Source: Fragum whitleyi
Lineage: Eukaryota; Mollusca; Bivalvia; Cardiida; Cardiidae
Length of the DNA: 64,000 bases
NCBI GenBank assembly: GCA_948146395.1
Contig: OX411554.1
Coordinates: 38,045,730-38,109,729, forward strand
Direction: 5' to 3'
The notes below the pieces were generated by a model. It worked only from the letters and a program-made list of their open reading frames with translations. It did no database searches and had not been told where the DNA came from. A program made the position numbers and the translations under genes. Of the stretch, positions 13,401-25,400 are shown in pieces. The stretch's first letter is position 1. Every line of letters starts with the position of its first letter.

Positions 13401-16400
13401 ATGCATTTTATGGGCGGAGGTCATTTCTCTATATGTTATATAGTGGAAACTTTGAAAATCATTTTCTCAGAATGTAACTGATGGATATCAACCAAATTTC
13501 ATTGGAATGATCCTTGAGTGACCCTTTATCAGTGTACAAAAAATCATTGTGATCGGATGGAAAATATGCATTTTATTGGCAGAGGTCATTTCTCTATATG
13601 TTATATAGTGGAAACTTTGAAAATCATTTTCTCAGAATGTAATGGATGGATATCAACCAAATTTCACTGGAATGATCTTTGAGTGAACCTTTATCAGTCC
13701 ACAAAAAATCATTGTGATCAGATGGAAAATATGCATTTTATGGGCAGAGGCCATTTCTCTATATGTTATATAGTGGAAAATTTGAAAAACATTTTCTCAG
13801 AATCTAATTTTTGGATATCAACCAAATTTCACTTGAATGATCCTTTAGTGACCCTTTATCAGTGTACCAAAAATTATTTTTATTGGATGAAAAATATTCA
13901 TTTTATGGGTGGAGGTCATTTCTCAACAAGTTTAACAAATAGTGGAAACTATGAAAATCATTTTCTCAGAATGTAACTGATGGATATCAATCAAAAATTT
14001 CACTGGAATGATCTTTGGGTGACCCATTATCATTCAGCCAAAAATCATTTTGATTTGATGAAAGATATGTCTTTAAAGAGCTGAGGTCAATGCTCTATCT
14101 GTTTAATAGTTCAAACTTTGAAAATCATTTTCAACATCAGTAGAACCCCAAATATCTAAAAATCAAGTCAAATCATATCTTTGCTTTTATAAGAATTTCA
14201 AGCCTGTGGAGCGACTCAAGCCATTCATGGCTTTCTAGTTACTTCAATAATATCACTTCTATAAAATAAAGAAATTTAATTAGTTATACCCCCCCACCCC
14301 CACCCCCCACCCCCCCCCTACGAAGTAGAGGGGGTATATTGGTTTCACCATGTCTGTCTGTCTGTCAATCCGTCCATCCGTCCGTCGATCTATCCGTCCG
14401 TCCGTCCGTCCGTCAGTAGACCTTTTCGTTTCCGGACTCTAACTCAAGAACCAAGTGACCTAGAATTGTGAAACTTTACACAAAGGTTGCTTATGACCCA
14501 AGGAAGTGCACTATTGTTTTTGGGTCACATAGGTCAAAGTTCAAGGTCACAGTGAGACTTTGTTCAATTTTTGTTTCCGGACTCTAACTCAAATACCAAG
14601 TGACCTAGAATTGTGAAACTTCACACAAAGGTTGCTTATGACCCAAGGAAGTGCCCTTTTGTTTTTGGCTCATGTAGGTCAAAGGTCAAGGTCACAGTGA
14701 GACTTTGTTCAATTTTTGTTTCCGGACTCTAACTCGAGAACCAAGCGACCTACAATCATGAAACTTAATGCAAATGTTGCTTATGACCCAAGGAAGTGCC
14801 CTTTTGTTTTGGGGTCACATAGGTCAAAGTTCAAGGTCACAGTGAGACTTTGTTCAATTTTCATTTCCAGACTCTTACTCGAGAACCAAGCGACCTACAA
14901 TCATGAAACTTAATGCAAATGTTGCTAATGACCCAAGGAAGTGCCCTATTGTTTTGGGGTGACAGGTCAAAGGTCAAGGTCACAGTCAATTTTTGTTTTT
15001 GTTTTTTCTTTCTGGACTCTAACTCAAAAACCAAGGGACATAGAATCTTGAAACTTCATGCAAATGCTGCATATGACCTCAATATCTGTTACAAACACGT
15101 CCTGCACTAATAGCACTTGCATTTTGACAAAGTGCCTGTAGGGGGTATAAGTCCGCTCTGCGAAAATTCTAGTTTAAATTGTTTTACCAGACAAAATCTG
15201 TTGCACTCAATTTCTGTATAAAATACACGAGGATTTCAGGAATTTACAGACTTTTTATCTGCAAGTTAAGTACTGTAGGTACTCACAAAAATCCTTGTTC
15301 TCTTTCATAAAACAACATTGATATTTGACCAGTAAAAAAAATCTACTATTTTGAAATGCAATGTCCATAACAAGCATGCAGTTCCTATTCTGATCTGCCG
15401 TTTGTAGAGAGTAAATTAGGACCATCAAGCCATCCTTTCAACAACACTTAATTGCGCTGAGTTTATATGTGAATAGAGATTTACTTAGCAGAAGTTTTTT
15501 TTTATCTTGAATACTTCTAGGAATGTGAAAATTGTTGCTAATGTCTTTACCACTTGAAAATATTTATGCCAGCTAATTCTGATAGTTAGCCCCATTATTC
15601 TTTTAAAAAATGCAATAAAAAACCCTAAAGCACAGAGGTTTGGTTAGTGTTTGGTCATTGGTTTCAAATCACAATTGATAATCGATTTTAGGTTGGGAGA
15701 GTAAATCAACTAATGATCAATTTTTCAATCGGTTTCTTAGAAATTTTAAACTCTAGCACTCCAAGTATCATCCTTTGAAGAATAGAGTGTTGAATTTAAG
15801 TTAAAACTCATGACCTAAAGTCTCTTTCTGCAGATTTTCTCCCAACTTTCATGGCTCAGCATTAAACAGTTGTAACTGCCTATAACCATATTGGCAGTAA
15901 CAACTGTTTCAACCTGAGCCATCAAACTGATGTCAGTTACAAAAAGCAATTTATAATTTCTTTTATTTATGTGTCAGGAACTGATAAATCAATTATGAAA
16001 TTCCTTTGTCAATTATCACAATCAGAAGCCCAAACAAACTGATTATCGATTATAATTGATTAATCTGCCCATCACTAGGTCTGAATGATTTATTCACAGT
16101 GTTTTGAGTGATAGAGAAGATGATCAGACTGAAGTTATGCAGACAGACAATACACATCATGCAGAACTGAGAGATTTTTCACTCACACTCAAGCAAACAG
16201 ACCAGATGGATTCTTTGGCTGAAGCAAATAGAACTGTTCAGGTACTACTTGTCATGTTCAGGGCCAGAGTTTATAAAACTTTTCTCAGACTCAAATTTCA
16301 AATTTGAATAAATGTATGAAATTAAAAGATAATATAAATAAGTTGTTATTTTCTAACAACTTATTGATATTATCTTTTATGTTAATACAATAAAATGAGT

Positions 16401-19400
16401 ATTTAAACAGAATTACAGCTTTAATCTCATATTGAAATTAGAGAAAATTTTGAATTGAGAATGAGAAAAGTTTTATAACTTCGGGCCCTGATCTTTGAAC
16501 TGTGATTTAATACTGAAAGCTATTTGAACATGAATGGTTGATAATGATTGAATGATCAATGCCTATTATACCCCTGTTTCAAAGAAGCAGGGTGTAATTA
16601 CTAGTTTACCATTGTCTGTCCGTCCCTTAGTCAGTCCTATAACCAAAACTTTGGTGACCTAGTGGTATAGGCGCTGGACTTGTGACTTAAAAATCGTTTT
16701 GTCACCAGCCTTTAGTGAAGGACCTATTAGGCCAAGCTGTTACTGGTCCTCCCTGATAATGACAGTCCTTCCATGAAAACCATCTTAGTATTAGAGCAAT
16801 TTAAGGTGTTAAATGTAAAGAAAACTGTGGAAAAAAAAATAACCTTTGACTAGTAATGACTTCTGTTCCACTATGTTTTCAGTAGGGTAGGTACAATGAA
16901 AAAGAAAAGAACTGAAAAGGTAACTTTTCAGCTCAATGTGAGCTTTTAGGGTTGTGTGATGTCCATCGTGTGTTTTGTTTCTTATCTTGTAGACACTGTA
17001 GAAGCCCTATTTTTTGCTCAATCAATTTGAAAATTGGTCTGAATAATGGTCTTGATGAATTCTAGGTCAGGTTCGAAATTGGGTTAAGTGGGGTCAGAAA
17101 TGAGGTCAAGGGGTCAGATCTAAGAAAATCCTTTTAGGCACTCTAGAAGCCATATGCTTTGCTCAATCAATCTGGAAATTGGTCACAATGATTGGCTTGC
17201 TTAAATCTAGATAAAGTTTGAAATTTGATCAAGTGGTGTAAAAAATGAGATCATGAGATCAAATTTTGGAAAAACCTTGTAGACACTCTTGAAGCCATAT
17301 TTTTTTCTCAATCAACTTGAAAATTGATCAGAATGATTGTCTCAATGAAATTGGGTCATGTTTACATTTGGATCAAGTGGGGTAAAAAATGAGATCAAGG
17401 ATCAAATCTTAGAAAAAACTTTGTAAACATTCTAGTGGCCATATTTTTTGCCCAGTCATTTTGAAAATTGTTCAGAATGATTGTCTTTATGAAAGCTCAA
17501 TCTGGTTTGATTTTTTGGTCAAGTGTGTCTAAAAACTAGGTTAAGATGTCAGATCTTAAGACAAGTAATGTATGTGAGCGATTTAGGGCCAGTATGGCCC
17601 TCTTGTTGTTTAAAATTTGACAAATTTGAAATAATCATGTCAATGTCTACATGCCTGAAAGACCTGCAACATGGTAGTCCATGGACTACCAGTCCTTTCT
17701 TAAATCCACAAGTCTAGGGCCTGAGGACTAGGGGAAGACTCACCTTAAGGTTAATCCAGGAAATACAGTGCAAAATCACATAGAAGCTTCAAACATTGTG
17801 ATATTACAATTGATCTTACAGCTATGCAAATATCCGAGTGAAAAATACCCCATGTAATATTTTTTATGACATCTCATGGATATTTTTAGAACAATGACTT
17901 AATGCTGTTATTTCACCTGAGCAGAAAGTGGGCCTTTACCAAGTTTGTTCATATCAAGACCCTGGGATCATATTTGGGCTCCAACAGGGCACAACCCATT
18001 TTACATAGAATCAAAGAGTGAAAATCTTCAAAAATATTCTTCTCTGAAACCAAAAGACAGACAGCTTACATTTTTGGCAGGGATTGACATTAACACCAGT
18101 CCTCGGCCCTGAGACCTGTGGTTTTTAGGGAGAACTGGTAGATGTTACTATACTACAGCTCCTTCAGGCCTGTAGATAATGGCATTTATAATTACATTTG
18201 TATTTGAAATCTGCCCAGTTTTGAAAAATAACTGCCTTTCCAAAACTAAAATTTGCCATACCAAATTGAAAACATTGTAGAAAAAGAAGAAATTGCTTGT
18301 CAAAAGCAATTTCTTCTTTTCCAACTATAATTTCCTCACAATTTATCCCTTAAATTGCTAAAAATCAAATATGGTTTTCATATAGGACCTGTTATTATCA
18401 GAGAGGACCTGTAATATTAAGGGCTGAGAGTTCCTTCAGGCTGGTGGCAAAAAGAAGTTAATGTCAAACCCTGTTTGGAATGTAGCAATGTCTTGTTAAC
18501 CTCTACCAAGTTTGTTCATATCAAAGCCCTTAGGTCATATTTGGGCACTACCCGGGGAACATCCCCACACCACCTGAGCATGATAGGTGAAAATAGAAAA
18601 ATCTTCAAAAATCTTCTTCTCTGAAACTAGAAGGCAGGCAGTTTTCATATTTGGTGCATAGCATTATCAAGTGGACCTCTACCAAGTTTGTTTATATCAA
18701 GAGCCTGGGGTCATATTTTCGTTCCGCCGGGGCACAACCCTTTTTACATAGAATCAAAAAGCGAAAATCTTCAAAAATCTTCTTCTCTGAAACCAAAAGG
18801 CAGACAGTTTTCATATTTGGTATGTAGTATCATCTAGTCGATGTCTACTAAATTTGTTCATATCAAGACCCTGTAATCAAATTTGGGCTCCACTGGGTGC
18901 AACCCTTTTTACATAGAAGTGCAAAAACCTTGAAAAGTCTTCTTCTCTGAAACCAGAAGGCAGCCAACTTTCCTATTTTGTATGTAGCATCATCTTGTAG
19001 ACATCTACTAAAATTGTTCATATCAAGACCCTGGGATCATATTTGGGCTCCACCAGGGGCAACCCTTTTTACATAGAATCAAAGAGTGAAAATCTTCAAA
19101 AATATTCTTCTCTGAAACCAAAAGGCAGACATCTTACATATTATGTTTGTAATATTATTTTATTTACCCTTTGCTGAAAATATTCAATGGTATTGATCTT
19201 ATTTAGAAATTATCTTCTTGTTGACATCTCCCTATTTGATTGATGTGATGTCCCAGGTGTCAAAGAGACTCAGGTGAGCAATCTAGAACCATTATGGACC
19301 TCTTGTTTTAGAAAACCTGGCCAAAAACTATATTTCTGTTAGAGCCCTTGAAAGTAACAAGGCTAAAAAAATTAGATGAATTTAATACAAACTTCATGTA

Positions 19401-22400
19401 TTGTATGAAAAAAAAATTAACTCAGTTTTGGGAATTGATAATTGTCTCTGCAGAGCCTCAACAATTATCAATTCCCCAAACCTTGTTAGATATTTTTTTT
19501 CATACAATACACTAAGTATGTATTATATATATCCTTAGTTGGATGATGAGAATTCATGAATGTTTTTACAGCAGCAGCAGCAGAACCCTCAAGTTAGAAA
19601 CAATTTCCAAGAAAATTCCATGCTGAATCAACTTTTCCCACAACCCAAGTTAGACAATCAACCTTTCAGGATGCCTGAAGAGAGAACAAACCAACAAGAA
19701 ATGTCTAAGATGCAGACCAGTCCTAGTCTACCTTTTGTGTCTTATTCAAAGGCTGGTACCAGTGGGAACCTAGAAGGTATACCGTATTTCTTCTAATAAA
19801 CGCTACCGGACAGGTCAGGGAGCTTTTATTTAGAATGCATTTTCTGATTAAAAAAAAAAAAAAAATAAAATTGATGTCTTTTATGCCCCTTTTCCTTTAA
19901 ATTGAGGTGAATGTCCTCTGAACAATCATATACTGAGCAAAAATAAAATGTATCCACCCAATAAAACTTCCGATTTTTTTAAAGCTACAAACAAAGTTTC
20001 TATGGAAAGTATTGCAAATCACGCCCTGACCGTTTGGATTCACATTGTGCAAATTTAGTGCGATTTCAAGAAGACGCTACCGAATTGTGGATGTTAACGT
20101 ACAAAGGGGGTCGTTTTCAAAAATCGCAGACTTTCAATCAAAGATTCAATTGCTCTATCTGACACTTTTTTATGCTTATCAAATGCCATGTTAGGGCGTA
20201 AGGTATCCTAGATTAATAAGACAACATGTTACCGTCTTCTGCTTCCGGCCAACATTACGTCAAATAAACATGAACAAAGATAAAGCATCTTACACAGTTT
20301 GAAAGCCCGTATTAACCAAATTCTTCTTGCACTTACTTTACACAATCCCAACATTCTCGATTTCAGTTTATTAGCTGACGACAAAAAAGCATTTTTACTG
20401 TTACATTAGTTTAACGTTTCCTTATGCTCATTGGATGGGCTCTTTTGAATCTCAATTGAAATTGCTCGCTGCAAAGCAATTGAGCCTTAAATGGCAATTG
20501 ACTTGGTTTTACAGTTTGACGGTTTTAAGGGTAAATAAAATTATTTAACCTCCGTTTTAAAATGGTGATTAGGAAGCTTGGGAGCAAATTAGGCGTGACG
20601 TCTTCCCACTTGTCCTATTAGGTTTAAAAGGGCGCATAGCAAAACTTCTCTAACGGAAATGGTCAACAAACGTCTTTATTGTTTTTCTCTTTCAACTAAA
20701 GCCTGTAAATTTTTCTCAACGTTTGACAATATTTAATCATACATGTGGTCATTTTTTTCTTAGGCTCGTTTCAATACTGTGTGTTACGGAACACAACTTT
20801 TGTTTGATTTTCTTAAACGCAGAGCTTTAGAGCTTACATTCATTTGAGAAGAAACTCAAGATCGAAGACGTGACGTACGTCGATGTAGACAACAAAGATT
20901 TCGACATTTCTTGAAAAGCACCAAAATGACATTTTGCTTAGATAAAAAAAATGACGTTTACATGAAAAAACGAAGCGCTGCAAAAATATTGGTACATTAA
21001 TTGATCATGTAAAGATGTAGAAGATATTGGCAAATGAAAAGTGGATACTTTTTTTTTTGCTGAGTATATATATATAATTAGAGAAGAAGTCTCAACAAGT
21101 TATTAAGATTTTTCATTTGAAGTGGGTTTTCTTTGTAAAAAATGTAGGGGTGCTTTTATTACGGTAGGAGTTATTATAAGGGGAAATATGGTACATCTGG
21201 AATTTTTTTTGATAATCAACATCTTCTATTATGATAATTATATGTCACAGCAATTTTTATGCCCCCGATAGGGAGGCATCATAAATTTGACTTGTCCGTC
21301 CGTCCGTCTGTCCGTCCGTCCGTCTGTCCGTCCGTCTGTCCGTCCGTCCGTCATTCCGTCCAAAAACTTTAACATTGGCCATAACTTCTAAATCAAAGCG
21401 GTGTCGGGGGCATTGTCATCTTACAGTGACAGCTCTTGTTATGAAATAAAAAGAAAAGATTTTTATCCATTAATTTACTCTTGGTACATATTTATGTTGT
21501 TGATGAAAAGATCCTTGACCATCTGTACCAATATAGAGTCAATTTTAAGATATTTCTTTATTGATTATTATCATTAAATGGATGAAACAATGGCCGAAAC
21601 TTCATAGGGAAATGTATAGAAAACACATTAAATTGAAAAAGAATATCAAATCCTGTTGATAAGATTGGTATACCATTTCTTTATACGATAGTTTTTATAA
21701 GCCACCAGAGGCGGACGTATATTGGCGTCATCTTCTCCGTCTGTCCATCCATCCATCCATCCATCCATCCGTCCGCAGTGATTAATCTAGAAATTTCACC
21801 CTATGAGTCCTGGGACCCCTCGATTCTAAAACAATGAGTCCCAGGGCAAAAACTATGAGTCCCAGGGCGCAATCAATGGGTCCCAGATTAAACTAATGGG
21901 ACCTATTTTTAGTTTATTCCTAAATATAAAATAAAAAAAACTCTTAAAATTAATTTCTAACTAAAAAGTATGCAAATAGGTCTTTATTTGCCTTGCACAA
22001 GTTTTCTAGTAAATGATTTTAGGCCCTTGGAGTTTTTTTTCAAATACAAGTTCCAACAACTGAAACAGGGGAAAGACTAGATTGTTAATACACAGTGTTA
22101 ACAATTGAATTGTGCCAGTTTTACCCAATATGTTGAAATATGCAGTATTGTTGTTGAAATATGCAGTATTGTTTTCTGTAAATTATACATTATAATTAAT
22201 TTATAACTAGGTGTTCAGGGTTCAGATTATATCTGACAATATATTTCATCAATGATTTGGATGCATATTATTTAGATCATTAACTTATTCAGGTCTTTCA
22301 CACGTAAATGACACTCAAATACTGACTGACAAATTTCGAGACCCGTGTCGAGTTGACAATTTATTTGCACTCGACGAAAAAAAATCTTGAGGTCAAAAGG

Positions 22401-25400
22401 ACGCAAGAGACAAGCTATCCAATATGTTTAAAGGAAAATTTCTCAAGATTTGTGCCTCAAGACTAAAATTTACTGATCAAAAGCGAGCCCAGAGACTGTC
22501 TAGAGTTTGTTTACATACGGGGAACCGATAAACAACCAAGCCGACGTAACAAATATAACGGCCATTGTGATTCGATAAAGGTGAATGCATTTAATGTATA
22601 AGCCAATCATATGACTTGTTACATTTGGAAGGAAACGGTGTCCATTTAAAGCATATACTGTAAAAATAGTATATTCCCGATGTTTACCGATGTGAATTTT
22701 TACGACTGGACTGACTCCGCCCCGACAACCAAGTGAATTTTTATGAGTCCCGAGGGACGCACATTTGTGAAATGGTTGCGTCCTATGAAAAAACAATGCG
22801 TACAGGACGCGGGACGCAGAGCTAGATTAATCCCTGCGTCCGTCCACCCACTTTTCTCGTCAACGCAACTCCTCCTAAGTTTCTGGCTGGATCTTCTTGA
22901 AACTTGGTCAATGTTATCACCTCAATTGTAAGATGTGCATGAAGGAAGGATTTTATGGTTCATTGATTTTTGCCTGAGTTATGCCCCTTAAAATCTTAGT
23001 CTCTGGGGCTTATTGCCTCAGTTATGCCCCCTTAAAATTTAGTCTATGGGGCTGATTGAAATTGCAGCCTTGTGAATGCAACTCTTCCTTACTTTTTGTC
23101 TGGATCTAAATGAAACTTGGTGGATGTTATAACCGAAATTGGTAGATGAGCATGAAGTAAGGATTTTATGGTTCATTAATTTTACCCTAAATTATGCCCC
23201 CTTAAAACTTAGTATCTGGGGCTTATTGAAATTGCAGCCTTTTGAACGCAACTCCTCCTTACTTTTTGTCTTTATTTAAATGAAACTTGGTCAATGTCAT
23301 CACCATAATTTGTAGATGTACATGGATCAAGGATTTTATGGCTCATTTATTTCCCTGAATTATGCCCCCTTAAAACTTAGTGTCTGGGGCTTATTGAAAT
23401 TGCAGCCTTGTGAAGGCAACTCCTCCTTACTTTTTGTCTTGATTTAAATGAAACTTGGTCATTTTGAATTTGGTTCTGTCAAAATAAGTAGTGTCTACAA
23501 TTATTTTCGTGAAACAGCAGCAAAGTGGCGGCGTATTTTGTGACTATGGCACTCTTGTTCAACAAAAGGCAACACCAGTGTACAGGCTTGCTGTTGCCTT
23601 GTTTAAGTCATTTGAGTACAACATGCTCATTGGGAGATTTTTGGATCACCCTGACTCCCTTGTCTGTCGTCCTTTGTATGTTGTGTCCCCAACAACTGAT
23701 ATAAAACTTTCCCATACTGCTTGGCAAATGTCAATTAGATTTTGCAAGAATGTTTCTTGGATGACCCTGTTCTTGAAACTTAATTGACCTCCAAATATGG
23801 GCTTGGCAGTGCTGGGCTAATTTTGACCCTATAATCTTTTAACAATTCTTCTCATTAACCAATGGGTTGATTGCAACAAATTTTCTAGAAATGTTTCTTG
23901 GCTGACACTTTTCAAAAATTATTTGTGAAATATTGATTGGCACCCAATTTTAACCAACATTGACAGAACTATTCCTTGAATGACCCTGTTTGAATGGCCC
24001 CTTAATATGGGTGTGGCTTACTTAATCCCTTAAATCTCAAAACATCATAACCTCTATAACAAATGGCCAGATTGGAGCTACACTTGGTAGTAATGTTCCT
24101 TAGGTGACCATTTTCAAAAAATGCTCATGAAGGTGAGTGATCTAGAACCATCATGGGCCTCTTGTTCCAAAGCATATAGATTTACAGTTTATACCACGGA
24201 AAAATTATTCTATTGATATTCCCTTCATTGTGTATTTTCAATGTGTTTTACTTTCAGAAAAGGTTGATCTACACCTGAATACCACACGCAACAAACCATC
24301 TCAAATCCAAGGACCACAGAAATCTTTCATAAGCCAACCACCATCCATACCAAAGATAAACCAGACAAATATACCACCTCCCTCTAGCAGTAACAGACCG
24401 AATCCACAAAACATGAAGATACCTACCCCTCAACCTATTAAACTACCTAGTCAACCTTCACAGGTATTTACCCCATTCCGAACATCACTCGGCCATTTCC
24501 GTAAACTGCAACATTCCTCGGATGGGTTTGTAACTAAATTGTACATTTTGTTAGGCGGAAACAGTGTAAGAAAAACTAGCAAACTGGCGCTATCTTTATA
24601 TTGATATTTTTTACAGTAAATAACGGCTGAAAAATCTTAATTTTTGAGAATGACAATCATTCTCAAAAATAAAGATTTTTAGCCGTTATTTAAGAAACTA
24701 AAGTTATAAAGTTAAAGTTAAAGTATAAAGATACAATGGTTTCACGCCAGTGACTTCAAACGAGTAGGGTTGGCGATGTCGAATGTTTTCACTCAAAGTT
24801 TTGAGGGCTAACGCCATTTTAACTGACGTCATCGAGTTTTTCCAAGGTTTCTCTGTGTCTGGGACCTCTGTAGTCCCTTAAATTGTAACCTGCAAATTGT
24901 ATATTTGACTCCATCGGGATTCGAACCTAAGACCTCTGTTTCCCAAAGCCAGTGCTCTACCACAGCCCTATAAAAGCTATCTTGTATGGCCAGGCAGTAC
25001 AAACACCCTTTTTACACAACTGGGCTATATATACCCCCTCAACAGTTAAGATTCTTCCACGAATCTTCTCAATTTATCATTATCAACTACCTAATCACAT
25101 AACCTCCACCTGATGTGGGTTATTTACGGTGGGCGCCAAATGTAACCTGCAAATAAATTTTCGATTCTGTCGGGATTTGAAATCGGGACCTCTACATCTC
25201 AAAGTGAGAACTCTACCACAGCACTATAAAAACTAGCTTCTAAGGCAAGGCAGTACAAACACCCCTTTTTCACAACCCGGCTACAATATTGAACCTGAAA
25301 TATTCCTCATTTAGCAGGAGGTATTGACAAAGATCAACCTGTACATGTTTGCATTCTGATCTTAGTCTTCACTGCCTGTTAGTCTCAATTGAGAGAAAGT

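Larger units (their letters stand above)
17918..19309 (+). mobile_element. Family C element, copy 2, with nested TIR element
   Basis: Same 171-bp monomers as the 41.6-45.4 kb array ('taccaagtttgttcatatca', 'agaccctggggtcatatttg'). It ends 'actcaggtgagcaatctaga..cctcttgttt'. The unit order is broken by the insertion at 18078-18473. Confidence 0.8.

Noticed and set aside
22500..22796. 98-codon minus-strand open frame
   Set aside because: Lies inside the TIR element 21776-22836, with no transposase motifs or known-family pattern.
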